From Pseudomonadota bacterium (GTDB lineage: Bacteria; Myxococcota_A; Polyangia; Fen-1088), in NCBI GenBank assembly GCA_023438785.1, contig JAEXQJ010000287.1:1-10639 (forward strand): DNA of 10,639 nucleotides, read 5' to 3'. The translations under genes and the position numbers were made by a program. The notes beneath the pieces were generated by a model that was given only the letters and a program-made list of their open reading frames with translations, did no database searches and was not told the DNA's origin. This document shows positions 1-6,641 of the stretch, in pieces; position 1 is the first letter of the stretch; the number at the start of each line of letters is the position of its first letter.

Positions 1-2
1 CG

Positions 3-173
3 CCTACACCGGCGGCGGCCGCGCAACCTGCCACCCCCGCGCCGTCCAAAACCACCAATGCGCCACGCCGGGTGCCCGGCGCGGGCGCCGAGAGGCAGGA
101 CGCGTCCTCCTCGGCCGGCAACCCGCACATGGGGCCGCAGCCGGTCCAGCCCGCCCCTCGCCGGGCACGCTGA
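3..173 (+). CDS. C-terminal end of an unrecognised Pro/Ala-rich protein (5' end outside window)
   Basis: Frame 3 of the + strand is open from the window edge to a TGA at 171-173. It encodes about 56 residues, beginning PTPAAAAQPATPAPSKTTNA and ending QPVQPAPRRAR. By my count about 86% of codons end in G or C, which fits real coding in this genome. The composition (Pro, Ala, Ser, Arg) is that of a disordered tail, so no function can be given. The gene would be convergent with hslU, with 13 bases between the two stop codons, and an inverted repeat spans its stop. The alternative is that this is non-coding or belongs to a gene on the other strand. I saw no family motif in either direction. Confidence 0.45.
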   Translation, partial: PTPAAAAQPATPAPSKTTNAPRRVPGAGAERQDASSSAGNPHMGPQPVQPAPRRAR

Positions 174-178
174 ACCGG
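141..178 (-). terminator. Inverted repeat between convergent hslU and the upstream partial gene; candidate 3'-end hairpin
   Basis: Bases 141-150 (CCGGTCCAGC) and 169-178 (GCTGAACCGG) are inverted repeats flanking an 18-base GC-rich loop. In a transcript from the - strand all ten pairs form, counting one G-U wobble. From the + strand nine of ten form. The hairpin starts 8 bases after the hslU stop and overlaps the TGA of the convergent + strand frame. No U-tract follows on either side, so it is not a complete intrinsic terminator. It may mark or protect 3' ends or act together with Rho. Confidence 0.4.
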
Positions 179-186
179 CGCGCTCG

Positions 187-1572
187 TCAGAGAACGTACT
201 GCGAGAGATCCTCGTCCTGGAGGATCCCTTGCAGGCGTTCGTGCACGTAGGCGGCGGTGATGGGGATGGTCTGCTCGCTCAGGTCGGGCGCTTCGAACGC
301 CAGCTCGTCGAGCAGCTTCTCCATCACGGTGTGCAGACGGCGGGCCCCGATGTTCTCCATGCGGGCGTTCACCTCGGCGGCGATGCGCGCGATCTCGGCC
401 ACCGCGTCGGGCTTGATGTCGAGGTGAACCTTCTCCGTGCCGAGCAGGGCCGTGTACTGCTTGGTCAGCGCGTTCTCCGGCTCGGTGAGGATGCGCACGA
501 AATCCGCGTCGGTGAGCGATTCCAGTTCCACGCGAATGGGGAAACGGCCCTGCAGCTCGGGGATCAGATCCTTGGGCTTGGCCACGTGAAAGGCGCCGGC
601 GGCGATGAAGAGCACGTGATCGGTCTTGAGCGCGCCGTACTTCGTCGACACGGTCGAGCCCTCCACGATGGGCAACAAATCGCGCTGCACACCCTCGCGT
701 GACACGTCGGGACCGTGGCCACCCGATTCGCGGCCAGCCACCTTGTCCAGCTCGTCGATGAAGATGATGCCGTCCTGCTCGGCGCGACGGACGGCCTCCT
801 TGGTCACCCGCTCCATGTCGATGAGCTTGGCCGCTTCCTCGTCGGTGAGCGCATCCAGCGCCTCGGGCACGGTGAGGCGGCGTCGCTTGGTCTTCTTGTT
901 CTGCGGGAACATGCTCTGCAGGTTGAGCACCATCTCTTCCATGCCCGTGCCCGAGAACACGTCGATGACCGACTGTGGGTGCTCGCTCGTGTCGATCTCG
1001 ACCATCTTGTCGTTCAGCTTCCCCTCGTGCAGCAGCTTGCGCAGGTTCTCGCGCGTGCTGTGGTCCGGGGCGGGGCCGGCCACCGCAGGCACCTCCAACG
1101 TCGGCGTCATGCCGGTGGGCGGGCGCTGCACGCGCGCCGGCGGCAGCAACACGTCGAGCAAGCGCTCCTCCGCGTTTTCACGCGCCCGCGGACGCAGACG
1201 CTCGCGCTCTTCCTCGCGCAGCATGGACACCGCGGTCTCAGCCAGATCGCGCACCATGGAATCCACGTCGCGACCCACGTAGCCCACCTCGGTGAACTTG
1301 GAGGCTTCCACCTTCACGAAGGGCGCGCGGGCCAACTTGGCCAGGCGGCGCGCGATCTCGGTCTTGCCCACGCCGGTTGGGCCGATGAGCATGATGTTCT
1401 TGGGTGAGATCTCCTCGCGCATGGGCGGCGGCACCTGCTGCCGGCGCCAACGGTTGCGCAGGGCCACGGCCACGGCCCGCTTGGCCGCGCGCTGGCCCAC
1501 GATGTAGCGATCCAGTTCCTCGACGATGGCGCGCGGGGTGAGCGACTCCGGTCGCGGGTGCGGGTGCGACAT
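187..1572 (-). CDS. hslU: ATP-dependent protease ATPase subunit HslU (ClpY)
   Basis: HslU is the AAA+ unfoldase of the cytoplasmic HslUV protease. Its hexamer recognises, unfolds and threads substrates into the HslV peptidase. The 461-residue product shows Walker A GPTGVGKT at 64-71, the pore-loop GYVG at 97-100, and the inserted I-domain at roughly 110-240. Walker B IIFIDELDK is at about 269-277, the GRFP segment at 343-346 and sensor-2 GARRL at 409-413. The C-terminus DLSQYVL is the conserved tail that docks into HslV and activates it. Length is close to the usual ~440-460. The ATG is 2 bases after the hslV stop, and GAGGAG at 1581-1586 lies 8 bases upstream of it, inside the end of hslV. 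The two genes are therefore almost certainly co-transcribed. All key motifs are intact. Confidence 0.97.
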   Translation of the reverse strand: MSHPHPRPESLTPRAIVEELDRYIVGQRAAKRAVAVALRNRWRRQQVPPPMREEISPKNIMLIGPTGVGKTEIARRLAKLARAPFVKVEASKFTEVGYVGRDVDSMVRDLAETAVSMLREEERERLRPRARENAEERLLDVLLPPARVQRPPTGMTPTLEVPAVAGPAPDHSTRENLRKLLHEGKLNDKMVEIDTSEHPQSVIDVFSGTGMEEMVLNLQSMFPQNKKTKRRRLTVPEALDALTDEEAAKLIDMERVTKEAVRRAEQDGIIFIDELDKVAGRESGGHGPDVSREGVQRDLLPIVEGSTVSTKYGALKTDHVLFIAAGAFHVAKPKDLIPELQGRFPIRVELESLTDADFVRILTEPENALTKQYTALLGTEKVHLDIKPDAVAEIARIAAEVNARMENIGARRLHTVMEKLLDELAFEAPDLSEQTIPITAAYVHERLQGILQDEDLSQYVL

Positions 1573-1574
1573 GG

Positions 1575-2114
1575 CTACAGCTCCTCGAAGACCTGATTGG
1601 CGTTGGTGTAGATGCAGATGTCCGCGGCGATGCGCAGGCTGCGCTCGGCGATCTCGCGCGCGGAGAGCTGGGTGTCGGCCAGCAGGGCGCGGGCCGCGGC
1701 GATGGCGAAGCCGCTCCCGGAGCCCACCGAGGCCACATCACCGTCCGGCTCGATGATGTCGCCTGTGCCCGACAAAAGGAGCGTCTTCTCCCGGTCGGCG
1801 ACCAGCAACAGGGCCTCCAGGCGGCGCAACACGCGGTCCGTACGCCAGTCCTTGGCCAGCTCGACCGAGGCCCGCATGAGGTTGTGTCCCGCCTCCTTGA
1901 GCTTGGCCTCGAACTTCTCGAAGAGGGTGATTCCGTCGGCGGCCGAACCGGCAAATCCGGCCACGATGCGCCCGTCGCCCAGACGGCGAATCTTGCGCGC
2001 CGTGGCCTTGACGACGGTCTGGCCCATGGTGACCTGGCCGTCGCCGCCGATGACCACCTTGCCGTTTCGGCGCACGACCAGCACCGTCGTGGAGCGGAAT
2101 TCCGGATATGACAT
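1575..2114 (-). CDS. hslV: ATP-dependent protease peptidase subunit HslV (ClpQ)
   Basis: HslV is the proteasome-like threonine peptidase of HslUV, a dodecamer that is active only when HslU docks. The 179-residue product carries RRNGKVVIGGDGQVTMGQ, GFAGSAADGITLFEKFE, the near-invariant ELAKDWRTDR and a C-terminal DICIYTNANQ, all typical of the family. The nucleophile should be Thr9 in the TTVLVV segment, so eight residues (MSYPEFRS) would have to be removed to expose it. In E. coli only Met is removed. No alternative start lies between codon 1 and Thr9, and an in-frame TAG occurs just upstream, so the start is fixed near here. No clear Shine-Dalgarno sequence precedes the ATG. The gene sits 26 bases after xerC and 2 bases before hslU, in the usual xerC-hslV-hslU order. 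Confidence 0.97.
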   Translation of the reverse strand: MSYPEFRSTTVLVVRRNGKVVIGGDGQVTMGQTVVKATARKIRRLGDGRIVAGFAGSAADGITLFEKFEAKLKEAGHNLMRASVELAKDWRTDRVLRRLEALLLVADREKTLLLSGTGDIIEPDGDVASVGSGSGFAIAAARALLADTQLSAREIAERSLRIAADICIYTNANQVFEEL

Positions 2115-2140
2115 GCAACGAGTCTAGCAGCCTGGGACTC

Positions 2141-3073
2141 TCAGCGCGTTCTCATGGTGGCGCGCGGATGAGCGCGGTCGTAGACGTTCATCAGGTGATC
2201 GATGTCCACCTGGGCGTAGCGCTGGGTGGTGCGCAGACTGGCGTGCCCCAACAGCTCTTGGATCGAGCGCAGATCAGCGCCCTCGCCGAGCAGGTGGGTG
2301 GCGAAGCTGTGGCGCAATCCGTGCGGGGACACGCGCCGCACGCCCGCGCCCAGCTCGCGCCGATCGAGCTTGCGACGGGCCTCGCGATCGCCCATGCGCC
2401 GGCCTCGTCGCGACAGAAAGAGCGCCTGCACATCGGGGGAGAGGCCGCGATGGCCGGCCAGCAGCGCCGCGCGGTGGGGCAGGTAGTCCCGGATGGACTG
2501 CCAGCCCGTGGCCCCCAACGGCACGATGCGATCCTTGCGGCCCTTGCCCTGGCGAACCGTGATGCGCGCCCCGCCCCCGTCAGGCACCACATCGTCCAGG
2601 TCCAGATGACAGGCCTCGGAGATGCGCAGCCCGGCCCCGTACAGCACCTCGAAGAGCGCCTGATCGCGGGCCGCCTCGGCGGGCGACTGCACGGTCGGCG
2701 TGTCCAGCAGGCGCCCCGCCTCTTCCTTGCCCAGAAAGGCAGGCAGCCGCTTCGGCCGCTTGGGCCCGCGCAGACCGGCGACCGGGCTGGAGGCGATGAG
2801 CTTGCGCCGGACCAGCAGGCGAAAAAACGTCTTCATCGACGACAGCTTGCGTCCCACCGAGGCCGGATCGTTGCGCCCGTGCAGGCTGGCCAGATAGGAC
2901 CGACAGACCACAGTCGTGAGTTCGGCGGCCTGCAGCGGCCCCTCCCGGCCGCGCGCCCCGCGGGCATGGGCGAAGAGCTCCGCGAGGTCACTCAGGTAGG
3001 CCTTGAGGGTGTTGGGCGAGACCCGCTTTTCCGCCGCGAGGTGCTGGTGGAAGAGCTCGACCAGGGGCTCCAT
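2141..3073 (-). CDS. xerC: Tyrosine recombinase XerC-type
   Basis: Xer recombinases resolve chromosome dimers at dif in the terminus region, usually as a XerC/XerD heterotetramer. The 310-residue product has an N-terminal SAM-like core-binding domain (about 1-95) with the SPNTLKAYLSDL segment. The C-terminal catalytic domain has every active-site residue: Arg150 (GAGLRISE), Lys177 (GKGRKDR), His251 and Arg254 (HGLRH), His277 (LLGHAS) and the nucleophile Tyr286 (RTTQRYAQV). Length matches the ~300-residue family norm. XerC is preferred over XerD because of linkage to topA and hslVU, which is the known XerC/CodV context. Sequence alone does not exclude XerD. The start ATG has no strong ribosome binding site, and the 59 bases separating it from topA hold a possible weak terminator. 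Confidence 0.93.
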   Translation of the reverse strand: MEPLVELFHQHLAAEKRVSPNTLKAYLSDLAELFAHARGARGREGPLQAAELTTVVCRSYLASLHGRNDPASVGRKLSSMKTFFRLLVRRKLIASSPVAGLRGPKRPKRLPAFLGKEEAGRLLDTPTVQSPAEAARDQALFEVLYGAGLRISEACHLDLDDVVPDGGGARITVRQGKGRKDRIVPLGATGWQSIRDYLPHRAALLAGHRGLSPDVQALFLSRRGRRMGDREARRKLDRRELGAGVRRVSPHGLRHSFATHLLGEGADLRSIQELLGHASLRTTQRYAQVDIDHLMNVYDRAHPRATMRTR

Positions 3074-3107
3074 GGGCCCATGCTAGCCCGGCCCGACGGC
3101 GCGCGCG

Positions 3108-3128
3108 AAAAAGCGCCCGCTACCGGGC
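3108..3128 (-). terminator. Short GC hairpin with five U after topA; possible partial terminator
   Basis: Read on the - strand, GCCCG-GTAG-CGGGC (3128-3115) forms a 5-bp stem with a 4-base loop. Two bases later comes a run of five T (3112-3108). It starts 4 bases after the topA stop, in the 59-base topA-xerC gap. The stem is short and the T-run is followed by a GC-rich stretch, so termination is probably incomplete and may only lower xerC-hslVU expression relative to topA. It may also be a chance occurrence in GC-rich DNA. Confidence 0.33.
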
Positions 3129-3132
3129 CACG

Positions 3133-5646
3133 CTACGAGGCGGCGGAGGACGACTCGCTCTCGCCGCGCGCGGAGTCGTCATCGGGCTCGGCGGCCCAGC
3201 CACAGCCCTCGGCCGAGCAGCGCAAGCGCACGCCGGCGCGCGAAACCTTCTGCACCACGAAGGGGGCGCCGCATTGGGGACAGGGCTTGGGAACCGGCCG
3301 ATCCCACGACACGAAGTCGCACTTGGTCTTGGAGTAGTTCGAGCAGCCGTAGAAGGTCTTGCCCCGCCGCGAACGCTTCTCAGTCAGATAGCCGCCGCAA
3401 CCCGGGCGCGGGCAGTTCACGCCCAACGACACCGGGCTGGTGGTCTTGCACTCGGGATAGCGCGAGCAGGCCAGGAACTCACCAAAACGGCCGCGTCGGA
3501 TGACCATGGGCGACTGGCAGGTGGGGCACGTCTGATCCGAGGGCCGCGTGGTGGGCCGCACGGTCAGGGTGCCGTCCGCGTTGCGCGTGTATTCCTTGGT
3601 GTTGCGGCACTCGGGATAGCCCGAGCAGGCCAGGAAGTAGCCGTTGCGGCCCCACTTGATGACCATGGGCTTGCCGCACTTTTCGCAAACCTCGTCGGTG
3701 GCCTCTTCCTCGCGCTTGAGATCGCGCATCTCCACCTTGGCGGTGGCCACGTCGCGCTCGAAGGGATCGTAAAAGTCGCTCAGCAGCTTGACCCAGTCCA
3801 CCGCGCCCTCTTCCACCTGGTCGAGCTGCTCCTCCATCTGCGCGGTGAAATCCGAGCTGACGATGTTGGGGAAACTCTTGATGAGCAGGCCGTTGACCAC
3901 CACGCCCAGCTCGGTGGGCCACAGCCGACCTTCCTTCTTCTCCACGTAGCCGCGGTCCTGGACGGTCGACAGAATGGTGGCGTAGGTCGACGGCCGACCG
4001 ATGCCCTTCTCTTCCAGCTCGCGCACCAGCGTCGCCTCGGAATAGCGCGGCGGCGGCTGCGTGAAGTGTTGCTCGGGCTTGGTTCCGAGCAGCTTGAGGA
4101 TCTCGCCCTCTTTGATGTCGGGCAGGCTGCCCGAGCCTTCCTCGTCGGAGGGGACGACGTCCTCCTGCGCCTCGGCGTAGACCTCGAGGTAGCCCGAGAA
4201 GCGCATGACCTGGCCGGAGGCGCGCAGGCCCACGCGGCCCGCCTCGATGTCGATGCTGGTCTGGTCGAAGACGGCCGGCGCCATCTGGCAAGCCACGAAG
4301 CGGTTCCAGACGAGCGTGTACAGCTTGATGAGATCCTCGGTCTCGCGTTCGTCGCGCCCGCCGCCCGAATGCGACAGCAGCGTGCGCACGGTCTCCGGGT
4401 CGTACTTGGTCGACGTGGGCCGGATGGCCTCGTGGGCGTCCTGCGCCGACTTCTTGGTCTTGAAGATGTTGGGCTCGGCCGGCACGAAGGCCTGGCCATA
4501 GCGCGCGCCGATCCACGCGCGCACGTCGGTGACCGCGTCGTCGGACAGACGGGTCGAGTCGGTACGCATGTACGTGATGAGACCGGTGGGCCCTTCCTCG
4601 CCCAGCTCGATGCCCTCGTAGAGGCGTTGGGCCAGGGCCATGGTGCGCTTGGGTGAGAAGCGCAGCTTGCTCGACGCCTCCTGCTGCAGCCGCGAGGTGA
4701 TGAAGGGCGCGGGCGCGTTCTTGCGCCGCTCCTTGCGCTCCACCGCGGTGACGCGCAGGGTGGCCTGGTTGATGAGGCTGGTCACCGCGCTGGCCTGACC
4801 CTCGTCGGTCAGGCTGGGCTTCTGGCCGTCCAGACGCACCACGCGCGCGGTGAAGGGCGGCGGCAGGCTGCCTTCGACCTGGCTCTCGATGGTCCAGTAC
4901 TCCTCGGGGCGGAAGGCCTTGATCTCGGCCTCCCGCTCGGCGACCAGACGCACGGCCACCGACTGCACGCGCCCCGCGGACAGACCGCGGCGGACCTTGG
5001 ACCACAGCACGGGGCTGATCTCGTAGCCCACCAGGCGATCCAGCACACGACGCGCCTGCTGCGACTCGAACTTGCGCACGTCCAGCTCGATGGGGTGCTG
5101 GATGGCCTCGTTCACCGCCTTCTTCGTGATCTCGTTGAAGAGGACGCGATGGATGTTGGAGTTGGCGGGCCGAATCTCCTCGGCGATGTGCCAGGCGATG
5201 GCCTCTCCCTCGCGATCGGGGTCGGGTGCCAGCAGCACCTGGTCGACCTTCTTGGCTGCGGCCTTGATGTCGGCGATGACCTTTTTCTTGCCCTCGATAA
5301 CCACGTACTCGGGCTGAAAACCGTTCTTGACGTCGATGCCCGTCTTGGCCTTGGGCAGATCCTTGATGTGGCCCACCGAGGCCTTCACCACGTAGCCGGC
5401 GCCCAGGTACTTCTTGATGGTGGTGGCTTTGGCCGGCGACTCCACCACGACCAGGGTGCCACCGGCGCGCGTCTTGGCGGCGCGCTTGGGCGTAGGTTCC
5501 TCGGACGTCTCGGACTTGGCCACGCGCTTGGACGCGGACGCCGTGGATTTGACGGACTTGGTCGCCGGCTTGCTCGCCGGCTTCTTCCGCACCTTGGACA
5601 CCGGCTTCTCGCCGTCCTCTTCTTTGGCCTTTTTGCTAGCAGCCAC
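3133..5646 (-). CDS. topA: DNA topoisomerase I (type IA, omega protein)
   Basis: TopA relaxes negative supercoils by cutting one strand through a 5'-phosphotyrosine. I take the GTG at 5644-5646 as start because GAGGTGG lies 6 bases upstream; this gives 837 residues. An ATG at 5671-5673 would add nine residues but has a purine run directly against it. Residues ~1-61 form a Lys/Ser/Ala-rich basic tail. The TOPRIM domain follows, with Glu69 (VVVESPAK) and the acidic triad Asp142, Asp144 and Glu146 (DPDREGE). The catalytic Tyr359 sits in GLITYMRTDSTRLS. Four C4 zinc ribbons end the protein, with Cys at 654/657/674/680, 707/710/727/733, 745/750/768/776 and 789/792/810/815, then a Ser/Glu-rich tail. 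It overlaps dprA by 11 bases, which suggests translational coupling. Confidence 0.97.
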   Translation of the reverse strand: MAASKKAKEEDGEKPVSKVRKKPASKPATKSVKSTASASKRVAKSETSEEPTPKRAAKTRAGGTLVVVESPAKATTIKKYLGAGYVVKASVGHIKDLPKAKTGIDVKNGFQPEYVVIEGKKKVIADIKAAAKKVDQVLLAPDPDREGEAIAWHIAEEIRPANSNIHRVLFNEITKKAVNEAIQHPIELDVRKFESQQARRVLDRLVGYEISPVLWSKVRRGLSAGRVQSVAVRLVAEREAEIKAFRPEEYWTIESQVEGSLPPPFTARVVRLDGQKPSLTDEGQASAVTSLINQATLRVTAVERKERRKNAPAPFITSRLQQEASSKLRFSPKRTMALAQRLYEGIELGEEGPTGLITYMRTDSTRLSDDAVTDVRAWIGARYGQAFVPAEPNIFKTKKSAQDAHEAIRPTSTKYDPETVRTLLSHSGGGRDERETEDLIKLYTLVWNRFVACQMAPAVFDQTSIDIEAGRVGLRASGQVMRFSGYLEVYAEAQEDVVPSDEEGSGSLPDIKEGEILKLLGTKPEQHFTQPPPRYSEATLVRELEEKGIGRPSTYATILSTVQDRGYVEKKEGRLWPTELGVVVNGLLIKSFPNIVSSDFTAQMEEQLDQVEEGAVDWVKLLSDFYDPFERDVATAKVEMRDLKREEEATDEVCEKCGKPMVIKWGRNGYFLACSGYPECRNTKEYTRNADGTLTVRPTTRPSDQTCPTCQSPMVIRRGRFGEFLACSRYPECKTTSPVSLGVNCPRPGCGGYLTEKRSRRGKTFYGCSNYSKTKCDFVSWDRPVPKPCPQCGAPFVVQKVSRAGVRLRCSAEGCGWAAEPDDDSARGESESSSAAS

Positions 5647-6496
5647 GGATTGCCACCTCGTACTTGTTACCATCCCCTCGGACCACCCAACCTTCCAGTT
5701 CAGCCTCAGCCAAAAGTGCCAGCACCGCAGGAAGGTTCAGGCCGATGCGCCGGCCCAACTCCTCGGGATCCGCCGAGCCCGTGCGCAGGGATTGCAGCAC
5801 GGTGGCCAGGGGCCCCGTCGCCGGGCCCGCCATCGACGCACCCACCGCGCGGCCCGTGCACGCGTTCAGCACGTCATCGGCCGAGCTCACGGCCTGGGCA
5901 TGTCCGCTCGCGATGAGGCGGTCGGTCCCGGGGCTGCCCGGCATGGCCAAGACCCGGCGACCCAAGCCGCGCGCCAGGCGAGCCGTGATGAGCGCACCCG
6001 AACGGTGGGCGGCCTCGACTACGACGACCGCCTGGGCCAGGGCCGCGATGAGACGATTGCGCGCGGGGAATTGTCCGCGGCGCGGCGGCGTGCCCGGCGC
6101 GTACTCGGACAGCAAGCCACCGAAGAGAGAAATCCGCGCGAACAGCTCCACGTGGCGATCCGGATAGACCACGTCGGCGCCGCACCCGAGCACGGCGAAA
6201 GTCGGCGCCCCGCCGCGCAAGGCTCCCTCGTGAGCGGACGCATCGATACCGAAAGCGCCGCCCGAGACCACGCCCAGTCCCTGGCGCCCCAGTTCTTCAG
6301 CCCAATCGCGCGCCCGACCGCAGCCCAAGCCACTGGCGGCCCGCGACCCGACCATGCCGATGAGCGGCAGATCCGCGCGCGGTGCCGAACCGACCACCCA
6401 CAGAGCGGCAGGCGGATCGGAAAGCTGGTTCAACAGGCCGGGAAACCCGGCTGATCCGCGCTCGATTTTGATAGGACGGCTGGCGCCTGACGGCAT
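5636..6496 (-). CDS. dprA: DNA-processing protein DprA (Smf)
   Basis: DprA binds incoming single-stranded DNA and loads RecA during natural transformation, but it is also widespread in species not known to be competent. From the ATG at 6496 the product has 286 residues. The Rossmann-like domain spans about 30-215, with IGMVGSRAAS, the signature VVSGGAFGIDASAHEGAL (77-94), FPARNRLIAALA (143-154), VVVVEAAHRSGALITA (157-172) and MPGSPGTDRLI (185-195). A C-terminal winged-helix domain lies at about 225-283. The N-terminal SAM domain of longer DprA proteins is absent. The frame stays open to an ATG at 6619, but those 41 codons overlap the hisF terminator and the likely promoter. The family's usual Y/FPxLL-type opening (FPGLLNQLSDPP) comes soon after the chosen start. 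Genes downstream are topA and xerC, a common arrangement. Confidence 0.93.
   Translation of the reverse strand: MPSGASRPIKIERGSAGFPGLLNQLSDPPAALWVVGSAPRADLPLIGMVGSRAASGLGCGRARDWAEELGRQGLGVVSGGAFGIDASAHEGALRGGAPTFAVLGCGADVVYPDRHVELFARISLFGGLLSEYAPGTPPRRGQFPARNRLIAALAQAVVVVEAAHRSGALITARLARGLGRRVLAMPGSPGTDRLIASGHAQAVSSADDVLNACTGRAVGASMAGPATGPLATVLQSLRTGSADPEELGRRIGLNLPAVLALLAEAELEGWVVRGDGNKYEVAIRGC
5653..5659 (-). promoter_or_regulatory. Shine-Dalgarno sequence deciding the topA GTG start
   Basis: On the - strand this reads GAGGTGG, a near-perfect match to the anti-SD sequence. It is followed by 6 bases (CAATCC) and GTG at 5646-5644. The site lies inside the 3' end of dprA, so the end of dprA translation would run over the topA initiation region. 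It lies downstream of the ATG at 5673, so it cannot serve that codon. Confidence 0.7.
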
Positions 6497-6556
6497 GATC
6501 CGTCTCTTCGGAACAGACGCGTTCAGGTTGTCGGCCGGGTGCATTCGGAGGCCAAG

Positions 6557-6585
6557 CTGATAGCGCCGCCCCCCCAGAAGATCAA
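6557..6585 (-). promoter_or_regulatory. Candidate sigma-70 promoter of the dprA-topA-xerC-hslVU operon
   Basis: On the - strand TTGATC (6585-6580) and TATCAG (6562-6557) are separated by exactly 17 bases. Each matches the TTGACA/TATAAT consensus at 4 of 6 positions. The transcript would start near 6550, giving a ~54-base leader to the ATG at 6496. The element lies just downstream of the hisF terminator, where a new transcription unit would be expected to begin. It was recognised by eye only. Confidence 0.4.
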
Positions 6586-6594
6586 GCGGCACCC

Positions 6595-6631
6595 AATAAA
6601 AGCCAGTAACCGCGCGCACTTACGGTTCTGG
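6595..6631 (-). terminator. Intrinsic terminator of the hisBHAF operon
   Basis: On the - strand CCAG-AACCG (6631-6623) pairs with CGGTT-A-CTGG (6612-6603). This makes a 9-bp stem with one bulged A and a 10-base loop, followed by CTTTTATT (6602-6595). It begins 10 bases after the hisF stop. Stem plus U-rich tract plus position make this the best-supported terminator in the window. It also separates the his operon from dprA, which runs in the same direction. Confidence 0.72.
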
Positions 6632-6641
6632 CGCGGGAGGC

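Noticed and set aside
58..702. + strand frame of 214 codons from 58 running into hslU
   Set aside because: Most of it is antisense to hslU. The better + strand coding signal at the left edge is in another frame that stops at 173.
2108..3337. Long + strand open frame (409 codons) opposite xerC
   Set aside because: It mirrors xerC and the topA end in very GC-rich DNA. The intact Xer catalytic residues on the - strand explain the region, and its product has low-complexity Gln/Gly/Arg composition without motifs.
3274..4656. Long + strand open frame (460 codons) opposite topA
   Set aside because: Antisense shadow of topA; its Leu/Gly/His-rich product has no recognisable motif. High GC at third positions commonly leaves such frames open.
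5414..6454. Long + strand open frame (346 codons) opposite topA and dprA
   Set aside because: Crosses two well-supported - strand genes and their overlap, with no motif and no ribosome binding site noticed.
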